Origin: Desulfuromonas sp. KJ2020
GTDB lineage: Bacteria > Desulfobacterota > Desulfuromonadia > Desulfuromonadales > SZUA-540
Assembly: GCF_024197615.1 (NCBI RefSeq)
Contig: NZ_JAKUKE010000001.1
Span: 1,218,772 to 1,282,771, forward strand
Length of the DNA stretch: 64,000 bases
Direction of reading: 5' to 3'
Under the pieces are notes generated by a model. That model was not told where the DNA came from and ran no database searches. It worked only from the letters and a program-made list of their open reading frames with translations. The position numbers were made by a program, and so were the translations under genes. Positions 53,038 to 61,496 of the stretch are shown piece after piece (the stretch's first letter is position 1; every line of letters begins with the position of its first letter).

Positions 53038-53859
53038 TTAGTGGCATTTCCGACAGGTCTTGCCGTCACTGGCCCGCTTGAGGCGCCCATCGATATCGCT
53101 CCAGTCCGCAGGATGAGGATTCACCCGCAGACCGCTGGTGGCGCTGTGGCACTTGAGACAGATATCCCCTTGCGGGTGGCAGGCCTGGCAGGTGGCCAGA
53201 TTTTTACGGGCCTCACGGGCGTGAGAATGGGACCATCCCGTGGTGCTGGGGATAACGGAATCACTGGTGTGGCAGGTGATGCACTGCTCTTCAGTGTAGT
53301 TGGCGTGCATGCCATCCAGAGTACCGTCGGTCCAGCCGCGACGATGGGAGTCGAGGGCGAGATCGGCCGGAGCGAACTGGTTGTGGCAGTCGGAGCAGTA
53401 GTTGGGCTCGTGGCAACTGGAGCACAGCTGTTGGTCGGTGCGAGCGGCGATGGGGTGGGTTACGTGAAAATCGCTGCGATGAACGTTGATCATGTTGTTG
53501 CCAAAATCACCCATTTCATCGGCGAAACCCGCAGTGTGGCAGTCCATGCAGTAGCTCTGCTGGTGGCAGGCGGCGCAGTCATAGGTGTTGCCCTTGGCAA
53601 AGGGGCGGTGGTTAAGGGCCCAGACGGGTCCGTGGGTTTTGAGGCCCGGCATCTTGACGGTGTCAACGAAATCCTGATCGTGACACTGCAGACAGGCCGT
53701 GGTCTCGGGAACGATGCTCTGCGCCCCCTCCACGTGGCAGGTGGCGCAATCCGTCCCTTCGATGGTGGTCAGATGCTCGGCGTGGTCGAAATCGACCGCC
53801 AATGCCGGTAGCGCCCACGCAAAGGTGACGGCCATAACGGCGATTAAACAGCGGATCAT
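53038..53859 (-). CDS. Periplasmic decahaem c-type cytochrome
   Basis: A 273-residue cytochrome with ten CxxCH motifs (CATCH, CLQCH, CAACH, CMDCH, CSSCH, CSDCH, CITCH, CQACH, CLKCH, CRKCH); the last one is followed directly by the stop codon. Sec signal MIRCLIAVMAVTFAWALPALA. AAAGGAGTG precedes the ATG. The haem density of one per 25 residues and the gene order place it as the MtrA/OmaB-like subunit that would sit inside the barrel of the neighbouring porin. It lies 15 bp downstream of the porin and 34 bp upstream of the 13-haem gene. Confidence 0.93.
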   Translation of the reverse strand: MIRCLIAVMAVTFAWALPALAVDFDHAEHLTTIEGTDCATCHVEGAQSIVPETTACLQCHDQDFVDTVKMPGLKTHGPVWALNHRPFAKGNTYDCAACHQQSYCMDCHTAGFADEMGDFGNNMINVHRSDFHVTHPIAARTDQQLCSSCHEPNYCSDCHNQFAPADLALDSHRRGWTDGTLDGMHANYTEEQCITCHTSDSVIPSTTGWSHSHAREARKNLATCQACHPQGDICLKCHSATSGLRVNPHPADWSDIDGRLKRASDGKTCRKCH

Positions 53860-53874
53860 ATCGTCACTCCTTTA

Positions 53875-55089
53875 CTAAAAGAGAATGTTGAGGCGAACGC
53901 GGCCACGGTTGTAGTAGTCCCACAGATCACTCTCAACCCGCTCGATCTTGGCCTGCACGTTGATCTTCTTGGTGATGTAGCCGGTCACGTCAGCCCAATA
54001 GCGGGAGCTGGTGGTTTCGTCATCTTCGTCATCAATGCGGCGGTCCAGCACATCGACCTCCAAACCAACACCAGCCTGAACGTACGAATTGAACAGATAG
54101 GCGGCGCGGGCTTTGAAGCCCATGAGATCCTGGCCGTCGCCGTCTTCACGCACGACGCCGGTCAGATAACCGGAGAAGTTGCGGGTACGGATTTTCTCGA
54201 TACCGGCTTCGAAGACGTCGGCGTCCGCAAACTCGGGGTAGATCTCCCGGGTGTAACGGGCAAATGTGTGCAGACCCACGGCGATGCGGTAGGTCAGTTC
54301 GGCCATGACTTCTTCGTACTCGTTGACGGCAAAGACGGAATAAATGGAGGTGGCGGAGAATACCGGGAGGGAGTAGAGATATTCAGCCCGCAGGCCCCAT
54401 TTGTCGTTGGGACGGTATTTGGCGCCACCCAGGAAGTAGGAGACGCTGTTGGACAGGTAGTCGAACTGGACTTCACTGTAGAGGTTGAGCACGTTGCGGA
54501 AATCGTAGTCGACATCGAGCCCGAAGAGCTCTTTGGCCAGATCGCCGTTATCCCACTTCTGCACGTAGGACAGACCCAGGTCGAGGCTGTCGAAGAAGCG
54601 GCCGCTGAGCTCGCCGCCGAACATGAGGTCGTCGGCGCTGTAGCCGCTGTAATAGGCGACATCACCACCGCCGAACAGAGCCAACTTGAGGGGGCCGAGG
54701 TTGTCGTAGTCGAGATAGAGACCATCCATCATCGAGGCCCCGGCTGTGGTGGAGATGAACTGCCGACCGAACTTCAGATTCAGACCTTCGATCAGGTCCT
54801 TCTTTTCGAAATAGGCGTAATAAAGACGGCTCTCGATATCCACTTCGTCCTTGAAGTCATCGGCCAAGCGGCCGTAACCACGGAAGTCGAGTCCGTCTCC
54901 GTCAATGTCCCTGACGTTGAGCATCAGGTACTGATAGGCCGGCATGGCGGTGTCGCCTTCGGCATCATCGTACCATTCGATCTCGGTGCTTGAGCGTCCC
55001 GAGATCGAGGCTGCCAGCACGTTGCACGCCGGCCCCAGTGCCAGCAGCAGTAGTGCTGTACAGACCGTTAGTCGCTGCCAAATTTTCAT
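53875..55089 (-). CDS. Outer-membrane beta-barrel porin of the electron conduit
   Basis: A 404-residue exported protein: signal peptide through NVLAA, then alternating amphipathic beta strands (LDLGLSYVQKWDN, VLNLYSEVQFDYL, LRAEYLYSLPV) up to a C-terminal ...RVRLNILF, a strand ending in Phe as expected for BAM-inserted barrels. AAGGAGG stands before the ATG at 55089; the longer open frame to 55512 crosses the promoter region and is rejected. First gene of the conduit operon. The size suggests 18-20 strands, somewhat smaller than MtrB. Confidence 0.88.
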   Translation of the reverse strand: MKIWQRLTVCTALLLLALGPACNVLAASISGRSSTEIEWYDDAEGDTAMPAYQYLMLNVRDIDGDGLDFRGYGRLADDFKDEVDIESRLYYAYFEKKDLIEGLNLKFGRQFISTTAGASMMDGLYLDYDNLGPLKLALFGGGDVAYYSGYSADDLMFGGELSGRFFDSLDLGLSYVQKWDNGDLAKELFGLDVDYDFRNVLNLYSEVQFDYLSNSVSYFLGGAKYRPNDKWGLRAEYLYSLPVFSATSIYSVFAVNEYEEVMAELTYRIAVGLHTFARYTREIYPEFADADVFEAGIEKIRTRNFSGYLTGVVREDGDGQDLMGFKARAAYLFNSYVQAGVGLEVDVLDRRIDDEDDETTSSRYWADVTGYITKKINVQAKIERVESDLWDYYNRGRVRLNILF

Positions 55090-55243
55090 GTCGCCTCCTT
55101 GGGTGTATGTGTTCCCAGTCACGTGAATGCATGTATTTACAGCACCTTCCATTACTGTTCTTTCGTGATCACTCCTTTCTCTGTGCTTGGTTGACAGAAG
55201 ATCCTTTGGCATGAGAATCTTCCGGATTAAATTTGTGATTTTT

Positions 55244-55259
55244 AGCGTGAAACGTGCCA
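55244..55259 (-). promoter_or_regulatory. Sigma-54 (-24/-12) promoter of the porin-cytochrome operon
   Basis: On the minus strand TGGCACGTTTCACGCT: a perfect -24 block TGGCACG and an ACGCT -12 block that keeps the required GC at the right spacing. Predicted start near 55233, about 145 bases before the porin ATG. Confidence 0.7.
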
Positions 55260-55312
55260 AACAGATAAGGGCTGTATTTACAGTAGGTTGTGCGTCTAGG
55301 ATTGAGGGTGTC

Positions 55313-55373
55313 GCGAAATGTCGCAAAAATATTTGTGATATTTCGCGATTAATGATAATCTGCGATATCTCGC
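55313..55373. repeat. Three operator repeats, consensus GYGA-WATN-TCGC (candidate enhancer sites)
   Basis: GCGAAATGTCGC (55313-55324), GTGATATTTCGC (55335-55346) and GCGATATCTCGC (55362-55373) are three near-palindromic 12-mers spaced 22 and 27 bases apart. They lie about 60, 82 and 109 bases upstream of the sigma-54 promoter and 47-108 bases before the activator start codon. A weaker match, GTGATTTTTAGC, overlaps the promoter at 55235-55246. Likely binding sites for the divergent activator. Confidence 0.7.
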
Positions 55374-55420
55374 AACCCTGGGGTGTGATTGTTTGAAGTT
55401 CTAATAATTGGGGGTATTTA

Positions 55421-57043
55421 ATGTATAGAAATGACTTTTTTAAAGAAGTAACGTTGTTGATCTGCAGCAGTCTCGATATCCGGCAATCCCTGCAGCGATG
55501 CCTGACGTACATGCAGAAATTTTTCCCCCTGGATGAGGTCCTGGTTTCCCTTGCGGATCAGGATACGCAGCGGTGGCACCTTCTGGCCCATGCCGCCACG
55601 GACTTTTCCCCCTCGGCCACGGAGGCCGTTCCCCTCCCGCCTCATATTTATTCAGGATATCTGCAGGCGGTTCGCGGAAATACCAAGCTTATCGACGACA
55701 CCGAACTTGATGCCTTTGCGCGCGCGTTCGAGCCCTATGTGAAAAACAAGGGATTTTCCGAGATCATTCTGCCGCTGAGGATTGAGGAACACGACCTCGG
55801 GCTGCTCGCTTTACGATCCAGAGGCAAGAACCGGTTCACTAAAGAGCATGTTGAGCTCATCACGTCTGTCCGTGAGCCTTTCGCCATCGCTACAGCCAAT
55901 GCCATGAGGCACAAGAAATTGCTTGATCTTAAAAATCAGCTCGATCTGGATAATCACTTTCTGAAAAATGAGCTGAAGACCCAGGTCCGGAGTGACATCA
56001 TTGGAGAGAACACCAGTCTGGCAAGGGTCATGAGGATGGCGAAGCAGGTGGCGGGTCTCACCACCACCGTCTTGCTGCTGGGGGAAACGGGGACCGGGAA
56101 GGAAGTCATCGCTAACGCGATCCACCGCTCGTCTCCCCGCAAAGACGGTCCTTTTATCAAGGTGAACTGCGGCGCCATTCCGGAGTCGTTGATCGACAGC
56201 GAGCTTTTTGGTCACGAGAAGGGTGCCTTCAGCGGGGCCGTGAGTCAAAAGCCAGGTCGATTCGAGCGAGCCCACGGAGGAACCATCTTTTTGGATGAGA
56301 TTGGTGAACTCCCTCTACAGGCTCAGGTTCGCCTTTTACGAGTCCTGCAGAACAAGGAGATTGAGCGGGTCGGAGGGACGACGGCGATCCCTGTGGATAT
56401 CCGCGTTATTGCCGCCACCCACCGTGATTTGCAGAAGATGGTTTCCGAAAATCTTTTTCGGGAGGATCTCTGGTTCAGACTGAATGCGTATCCTATCGTT
56501 ATCCCTCCCGTGAGACATCGCCGCGGGGATATTCCTGCTCTACTTGAATATCTTGTCGAAGTTAAATCAAAGGAGTTGGGATTTCGTATCCCGCCTGAAA
56601 TAGCCCCTGGTGCTATGGATTGTTTAACGAAATACCCTTGGCCGGGGAATGTAAGAGAAATGGAAAACGTGGTGGAAAGAGCTTTGATTCAGAATAAAGG
56701 ACGGATTCTTTCCCGAGATCACTTTAATTTGTCGGAGCATTCCAACTGTTCATCCGATCGGTTAGGGGAGATGGGGCGCTGCTTGTTCCCGTGTCTGGCC
56801 AAGCTTTCGCAAGAGGAGGGAAAAAAATATGACCCACTACCTGAAACCACCAATTTGGAAGAGGTCGTGGGTCAACATATTAAGCGTGTGCTAAAAATGA
56901 CGGGAGGGAAAGTCCATGGCCCGAACGGTGCGGCAGAATTGTTAGGAACGAATGCCAGCACTCTTCGTAGTCGGATGAAAAAGCTCGGGATTGTGGTCGA
57001 TGGGAAGGTCAAACGGAATTCGACCTCCGTAGTTTCCGGTTAG
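55421..57043 (+). CDS. Sigma-54-dependent transcriptional activator (GAF-AAA+-Fis)
   Basis: A 540-residue enhancer-binding protein: N-terminal GAF domain (about 10-165), AAA+ domain (about 200-430) with Walker A GETGTGKE, the sigma-54 contact loop as GAFSGA (usual form GAFTGA), Walker [11 protein letters not shown] and an arginine-finger region [14 protein letters not shown], then a C-terminal Fis-type helix-turn-helix ([20 protein letters not shown]). GGGGG stands before the ATG. It is divergent from the porin-cytochrome operon, which has a sigma-54 promoter, so it is very likely its activator. The GAF ligand is unknown. Base composition is lower in GC than in most of the window. Confidence 0.93.
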   Translation: MYRNDFFKEVTLLICSSLDIRQSLQRCLTYMQKFFPLDEVLVSLADQDTQRWHLLAHAATDFSPSATEAVPLPPHIYSGYLQAVRGNTKLIDDTELDAFARAFEPYVKNKGFSEIILPLRIEEHDLGLLALRSRGKNRFTKEHVELITSVREPFAIATANAMRHKKLLDLKNQLDLDNHFLKNELKTQVRSDIIGENTSLARVMRMAKQVAGLTTTVLLLGETGTGKEVIANAIHRSSPRKDGPFIKVNCGAIPESLIDSELFGHEKGAFSGAVSQKPGRFERAHGGTIFLDEIGELPLQAQVRLLRVLQNKEIERVGGTTAIPVDIRVIAATHRDLQKMVSENLFREDLWFRLNAYPIVIPPVRHRRGDIPALLEYLVEVKSKELGFRIPPEIAPGAMDCLTKYPWPGNVREMENVVERALIQNKGRILSRDHFNLSEHSNCSSDRLGEMGRCLFPCLAKLSQEEGKKYDPLPETTNLEEVVGQHIKRVLKMTGGKVHGPNGAAELLGTNASTLRSRMKKLGIVVDGKVKRNSTSVVSG

Positions 57044-57054
57044 CTTTTTGCAGT

Positions 57055-57080
57055 GGGGGGGTGCCTCTTACAACACCCCC
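57055..57080. terminator. Possible hairpin terminator between activator and speA
   Basis: GGGGGTG (57057-57063) pairs with CACCCCC (57074-57080) around a ten-base loop in the gap of two convergent genes. No T run follows on either strand, so efficiency is doubtful. Confidence 0.4.
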
Positions 57081-57086
57081 ATCAGC

Positions 57087-59000
57087 CTATCTCTCATAAT
57101 ACGTATACCCCGCCAAACTCCCCCGAAACTCCTCCAGCAACAACTGCCGCTCTGCTACCGTCAGCCGCCCCTGCCGCACCGCGGCCTCGGCGGTGCCGCG
57201 CAGCTGCTCAAACAGGAGCTGCGGATTGTATTCCACATAACTGAGTACATCGCCGATGCTGTCGCCGGGAATCTCTTTCATCACGTCGAAACTGCCGTCC
57301 TCATTGAGTCGCACACTCACCACGTGGGTGTCCCCGAAGAGGTTGTGCAGGTCGCCGAGGGTTTCCTGATAGGCCCCCATGAGGAAGACGCCGAGGTAGT
57401 ATTCCTCCTCTTTTTTCAGCGGATGGACGGGGAGAATGCGGCTTTCGCCGCCAGCGACGATGAAGGCATCGAGCTTGCCGTCGCAGTCGCAGGTGAGGTC
57501 CGAGATAATGGCCTCGCGACGGGGCGCCTCCAGATGATGGTGCAGGGGGATGATGGGGAAGAGCTGGCCGATGGCCCAGGTGTCTGGCAGGGATTGAAAG
57601 ACGCTGAAGTTGCCGTAGTAGATATCGGCCAGACTTTCACGCAGCCCCTCCAGACCCAGGGGCGTTTTGCCGGCCTCGATGATATGCTGGAGAATATTCT
57701 GAGCGATGGCCAGGAAGATATTCTCGCCCAGAGAGCGATCCCGCAGGCCGATCTGGCCATCCTTGTAAAGCTCCCGGATGCGGTCGCGACAGGAGAGCGC
57801 CTCGTTGTAGCGGTTGACCGGGTCCGCTGTCCTGTTCTCGTCACGCAGGGCGAAGAGCTGGTGCAGCAAAGGGTGGGCCCCGGCCGGCAGGGCGTCAGGC
57901 AGGGCGACGGCCTCGAAATGCATGACGTCGAGGATGTTGAAAAGGAGCATGGAGGCGTAGGCCACCGTGGCCCGACCCGATTCGGTGACGATATGCGGAT
58001 GGGGGATGCCTTCCGCGTCCAGGGTCGCGCCGATGGTGCCGACGAGGGTGTCGCAGTAGTCATCGAGGGTGTAGTCGCGAGAATGGACATGACCGGAGCG
58101 GACGCCACTGTAGTCGACGGCCAGGCCGCCGCCGAGGTCGAGATAGCCCATGGCCGCCCCTTCTCGAACGAGATCGCTGTAGTAGCGGCAGGCCTCCAGT
58201 ACGCCGGCGCGGATGTCGGCCAGGTGCGGGATCTGCGAGCCGAGATGGCAGTGCAGCAGCTGCAGACAGTCGAGCATCTGTTCCTGGCGGAGGGTGTCGA
58301 CGACGGAGAGGAGCTGGGCGGTGCTCAGTCCGAAGCTGCTGCGGTCGCCGCTGGTCTCCGTCCACAGGCCGCCGACCTTGGCGGAAACCTTCACCCGGGC
58401 GCCGATGAGGGGACGGATTCCCAAGGCCTTGCTGCGCTCGATGAGCAGGGGAAGCTCGGAGGGGGATTCGATGACGAAAATGCAGCGGTAGCCCAGCTTG
58501 TCGGCCCAGAGACCGAGGTCGATAAACTCGCGATCCTTGTAGCCGTTAAGGATCAGCAGCCCCCCCTCGCGCAGGGATGCCAGCGCCAGTACCAGCTCCG
58601 CCTTGCTCCCGGCCTCCAGGCCGTGGCCGTAGGGCGCACCGAAGCGGACGATCTCTTCGATCACCTGACACTGCTGGTTGACCTTGACGGGGAAGACCCC
58701 CCGGTACTCGCCCCGGTAGCCGGCCCGGCCAATGGCGGCGCGAAAGGTCTCGTTGAGGAAGGCGATGCGGGCGTCGAGCAGGTTTTCGATGCGCAGCAGC
58801 ACGGGCATGGCGTGGCCGCGCTCTTCGATACCGGCGACAATATCCATGAGGGGGACCGCGACCTTTTTGTCCTGGAAGCGGGCGTTGACCACCACATTCC
58901 CCTGCTCGTTGAGATCGAAGTGGCCAGCTCCCCATTCGCGGATGCCATAGAGGGCGGCGGAAGCCTCAAGAGTCCAGTTCTGCGCAAGTTTTCGGTTCAT
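57087..59000 (-). CDS. speA: Biosynthetic arginine decarboxylase
   Basis: A 637-residue PLP enzyme of the ornithine/DAP/arginine decarboxylase fold III group converting arginine to agmatine. The PLP lysine is in GVFPVKVNQQ (about residue 100), the phosphate-binding region in DLGGGLAVDYSG, and the active-site cysteine in VNRYNEALSCRDRI-type sequence is replaced by an unclear equivalent later (LTCDCDGKLD). Length is typical for SpeA. It lies 128 bp downstream of speE on the same strand. Agmatine would need agmatinase or the AguA/B route, neither of which is in the window. Confidence 0.95.
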   Translation of the reverse strand: MNRKLAQNWTLEASAALYGIREWGAGHFDLNEQGNVVVNARFQDKKVAVPLMDIVAGIEERGHAMPVLLRIENLLDARIAFLNETFRAAIGRAGYRGEYRGVFPVKVNQQCQVIEEIVRFGAPYGHGLEAGSKAELVLALASLREGGLLILNGYKDREFIDLGLWADKLGYRCIFVIESPSELPLLIERSKALGIRPLIGARVKVSAKVGGLWTETSGDRSSFGLSTAQLLSVVDTLRQEQMLDCLQLLHCHLGSQIPHLADIRAGVLEACRYYSDLVREGAAMGYLDLGGGLAVDYSGVRSGHVHSRDYTLDDYCDTLVGTIGATLDAEGIPHPHIVTESGRATVAYASMLLFNILDVMHFEAVALPDALPAGAHPLLHQLFALRDENRTADPVNRYNEALSCRDRIRELYKDGQIGLRDRSLGENIFLAIAQNILQHIIEAGKTPLGLEGLRESLADIYYGNFSVFQSLPDTWAIGQLFPIIPLHHHLEAPRREAIISDLTCDCDGKLDAFIVAGGESRILPVHPLKKEEEYYLGVFLMGAYQETLGDLHNLFGDTHVVSVRLNEDGSFDVMKEIPGDSIGDVLSYVEYNPQLLFEQLRGTAEAAVRQGRLTVAERQLLLEEFRGSLAGYTYYER

Positions 59001-59128
59001 CGTCGGCTGCTCCCGGAAAATGGAATCCCCTGAAATAACAATCGGTCTGCTCAGCCCAAAGGCGAAAGCCGCGGCGATGGTATCGCCGCCGCGGCCCGGC
59101 CACTATTGCTTTGACCTATGTGCCCGGT

Positions 59129-59974
59129 CTAAGGGGCGATGTTCTCGCGGGCGAAGGTCGGCAGCATGAAGGCGCCGAGGTGCAGGTCTTCGTTGTAGTA
59201 CTTGGTATAGAAGCCGCGCTTGGCGGCGCGCTCGCGGTTGAAATCCTGCACCGGGTGGTACTTCTTGCTGGCGAAGGCGAAGCTCCAGAAGCCGCTGGGA
59301 TAGGTGGGAATGAAGGCCTGGTACATCTCCACGATTGGGAAGACGTTGCGCAGGTTGGCATACATGTTCTTCTGAATCTCGGCGTGGTAGAAGGGGGACT
59401 CGCTCTGGGCCACCATGATGCCGTCCTCTTTGAGGGCGCCGAAGACCAGGCGGTAGAAGTCCTCTTCAAAGAGACCGACGGCCGGGCCGATAGGATCGGT
59501 GGAGTCGACCATGATCACGTCGAATTCATTCTGGTGGTCGCGGATATAGGCCAGGCCGTCATCCACGTGCAGCTTGACGCGGGGGTTGCTGCCGTCGATC
59601 TCGCAGGCCATGGAGGGCAGCAGTTCGATGGACTTGTCGATAACCAGACCGTCAATTTCGCACAATACCGCCTGCTCGACTCCCTGGTGTTTCATGATTT
59701 CCCGGATGGTGCCGCCGTCGCCGCCGCCGATAACCAAAACCTTTTTCGGGTTCGGGTGGGTGAAGAGGGCGGGGTGGGTGATCATGTCGTGATAGACGAA
59801 TTCATCGCGCTCGGTCACCATGACCAGGCCGTCCAGGAGCATCATCTTGCCGTATTCCAGGGTTTCGATGATGTCCAGCTGCTGAAATTCGCTCTTGCCG
59901 GAGAAGAGGGTTTTGGTGGCCTTCATGGTGATGCCGACGTTTTCCGAGTGTTTTTCCGTGTACCACAGGTCCAT
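59129..59974 (-). CDS. speE: Spermidine synthase
   Basis: A 281-residue aminopropyltransferase making spermidine from putrescine and decarboxylated SAM. N-terminal LWYTEKHSENVGITMK, SAM-fold VLVIGGGDGGTIREI, the catalytic Asp in VDSTDPIGPA, and FIPTYPSGFWSFAFASK. The start at 59974 is preferred to the ATG at 59983 because AAAGGA is well placed before the former and too close to the latter. A possible sigma-70 promoter (TTGCCA 60072-60067, TAAATT 60050-60045, 16-base spacing) lies upstream. Decarboxylated SAM requires speD, which is not in the window. Confidence 0.95.
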   Translation of the reverse strand: MDLWYTEKHSENVGITMKATKTLFSGKSEFQQLDIIETLEYGKMMLLDGLVMVTERDEFVYHDMITHPALFTHPNPKKVLVIGGGDGGTIREIMKHQGVEQAVLCEIDGLVIDKSIELLPSMACEIDGSNPRVKLHVDDGLAYIRDHQNEFDVIMVDSTDPIGPAVGLFEEDFYRLVFGALKEDGIMVAQSESPFYHAEIQKNMYANLRNVFPIVEMYQAFIPTYPSGFWSFAFASKKYHPVQDFNRERAAKRGFYTKYYNEDLHLGAFMLPTFARENIAP

Positions 59975-60140
59975 AAGTTCCATCCTTTCAAGACGAAAGA
60001 AGCAGCCTTCCGGCCTCTTCAGGTGAGAATTGAATCAGCTATTAAATTTAACAGCCGCACAGAATATGGCAAATCTTCCCCTTTGCCTAGCCCCTTTTGT
60101 GCATGGCTCATCATTTTTTGCAGTTTTTAAGGCGGCTCAA

Positions 60141-60169
60141 TTGACATTGCCGGGGATTTCCGATTTACT
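60141..60169 (+). promoter_or_regulatory. Sigma-70-type promoter of proC
   Basis: A perfect -35 TTGACA (60141-60146), 17-base spacer and TTTACT (60164-60169). Predicted start about 32 bases before the proC ATG. Confidence 0.6.
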
Positions 60170-60207
60170 ACCGTTTATTCCCAAACATCCCGAAAGGACA
60201 TACAAAA

Positions 60208-61020
60208 ATGGTCGGTTTGGAAAGGATTGGATTTGTCGGGGCCGGCAATATGGCCGAGGCGTTTATCAAGGGATTGCTGAACGGTGGTTTTCCCGCAGCC
60301 GGGATAGTTATCTCCGAGCCCGACCCCAACCGCTGCCGTCTGATCCAGGAGCGTTACCAGGTCCAGGTGGCCGAAGACAATCGCACCCTGGTGGAACAAT
60401 GCGAGCTGATCGTGCTGGCTGTGAAGCCGCAGGTCGTTGGTGCGGTTCTGGACGAAATCCGTCCCGTCTTTGCGCAGGATAAACTTCTCGTCAGCATCCT
60501 GGCCGGCATCTCCACGACCTCGCTTGAACAGGGGCTCGACCACAGTCCTCGGGTGATCCGAGCCATGCCCAATACACCCGCCCTGGTCGGGTTTGGGGCT
60601 TCCGCCTTGTGTGCCGGCCGCCATGCCACGGCGCAGGATCGATCTCTGGCCGGTCGGTTGTTTGAGTCGGTGGGTATCGTGCAGTGGGTCAGTGAAGGAC
60701 AGATGGATGCGGTGACGGGCCTGTCCGGTTCGGGGCCGGCCTTCGTCTTCACGTTTATCGAGGCCCTGACTGCCGGCGGTGTGCAGCAGGGCTTGAACCG
60801 CGATGTGGCCCACGCCCTGGCGGTGCAGACCGTTCAGGGCGCCGCCCAGTTGGTGCAGGAGAGTGCCGACCATCCAGCCGTGTTGCGAGACCGGGTCTGC
60901 TCCCCGGGAGGCACGACCATCGCCGGTATGGCCGCTCTTGAGAAGGGCGGGCTGCGGTCGGTCGTCATGGATGCGGTTGCGGCGGCCGCCCAGCGCTCAC
61001 AGGAATTGGGCAAAAAATAG
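60208..61020 (+). CDS. proC: Pyrroline-5-carboxylate reductase
   Basis: A 270-residue enzyme for the last step of proline synthesis. Rossmann motif RIGFVGAGNMAEAFIKG at the N terminus, VLAVKPQ, RAMPNTPALVGFGA and the signature TGLSGSGPAFVFTFIEAL, then the C-terminal DRVCSPGGTTIAGM. GAAAGGACA precedes the ATG. Monocistronic by its flanking promoter and terminator. Confidence 0.96.
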   Translation: MVGLERIGFVGAGNMAEAFIKGLLNGGFPAAGIVISEPDPNRCRLIQERYQVQVAEDNRTLVEQCELIVLAVKPQVVGAVLDEIRPVFAQDKLLVSILAGISTTSLEQGLDHSPRVIRAMPNTPALVGFGASALCAGRHATAQDRSLAGRLFESVGIVQWVSEGQMDAVTGLSGSGPAFVFTFIEALTAGGVQQGLNRDVAHALAVQTVQGAAQLVQESADHPAVLRDRVCSPGGTTIAGMAALEKGGLRSVVMDAVAAAAQRSQELGKK

Positions 61021-61026
61021 AGCGGA

Positions 61027-61066
61027 ACGAGGAAGGGGCCGATCGAAAGATCGGCCCCTTCCTCGT
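61027..61066. terminator. Bidirectional terminator between proC and cytochrome c
   Basis: A perfect 18-bp inverted repeat (61027-61044 and 61049-61066) closed by a GAAA tetraloop, in the gap of two convergent genes. T runs are weak, but the hairpin is very stable. Confidence 0.75.
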
Positions 61067-61088
61067 CAAAGGATCCGGTGGGATAGGA

Positions 61089-61406
61089 TTAACCGCAGGT
61101 TCCCGGCTTGGCTGAGTCGAGAGAGTATTTGTCCAGATAGTCTTTCAGGTTTTCCAGATCCTTCTTGGAGAGCTTGTTGAAAACTTCGGGCTTGGCTGCA
61201 TGCTTGTCGCGGTCAAAGAAGCGGTTCCACTGTGCCTTGGTTTTGTCGCCGGGAGACACTTTCACGGAATCACTATTATTGTCATGACAGCTCATGCAGT
61301 TGTCCTTGAACAGCGCCTTGCCTTTTCTCCAGTTACCGGCATGGGCCGAGGGAGCCGCCAGAGAAAAGGCGACCAAAAGGGTGACGAGAACAGACAGTCT
61401 TTTCAT
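61089..61406 (-). CDS. Monohaem cytochrome c
   Basis: A 105-residue periplasmic protein: signal peptide through PSAHA, then GNWRKGKALFKDNCMSCHDN with one CxxCH, a lysine-rich helical body and KDLENLKDYLDKY near the end. A terminal TCG suggests a second, non-haem cysteine. Small soluble electron carrier by family. GGAGG is found before the ATG. A sigma-54-type promoter lies about 75 bases upstream. Confidence 0.9.
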   Translation of the reverse strand: MKRLSVLVTLLVAFSLAAPSAHAGNWRKGKALFKDNCMSCHDNNSDSVKVSPGDKTKAQWNRFFDRDKHAAKPEVFNKLSKKDLENLKDYLDKYSLDSAKPGTCG

Positions 61407-61480
61407 AATGTTCCTCCTGGGTTGGGATATGGTTAGATAAAGTTTATGAGCAGATGTTGACTGCTTTTATGGATATGCTC

Positions 61481-61496
61481 AGCATTTTGCGTGCCA
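61481..61496 (-). promoter_or_regulatory. Sigma-54-type promoter of the monohaem cytochrome
   Basis: On the minus strand TGGCACGCAAAATGCT: a perfect TGGCACG -24 block and ATGCT at -12, with GG and GC in the right register. Predicted start near 61470, about 64 bases before the cytochrome ATG. Confidence 0.65.

Noticed and set aside
55207..55222. TGGCATGAGAATCTTC as a plus-strand sigma-54 promoter for the activator
   Set aside because: It has a -24-like block but no GC at the -12 position.
55090..55512. Extension of the porin frame to 55512 (141 extra residues)
   Set aside because: It would cross the sigma-54 promoter and operator array and lacks a signal peptide at its start; MKIWQRLTV at 55089 has a perfect ribosome-binding site and signal peptide.
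59065..59095. GCCGCGGCG hairpin after speE as an intrinsic terminator
   Set aside because: The arms pair imperfectly and no T run follows; it may be only a GC-rich spacer.
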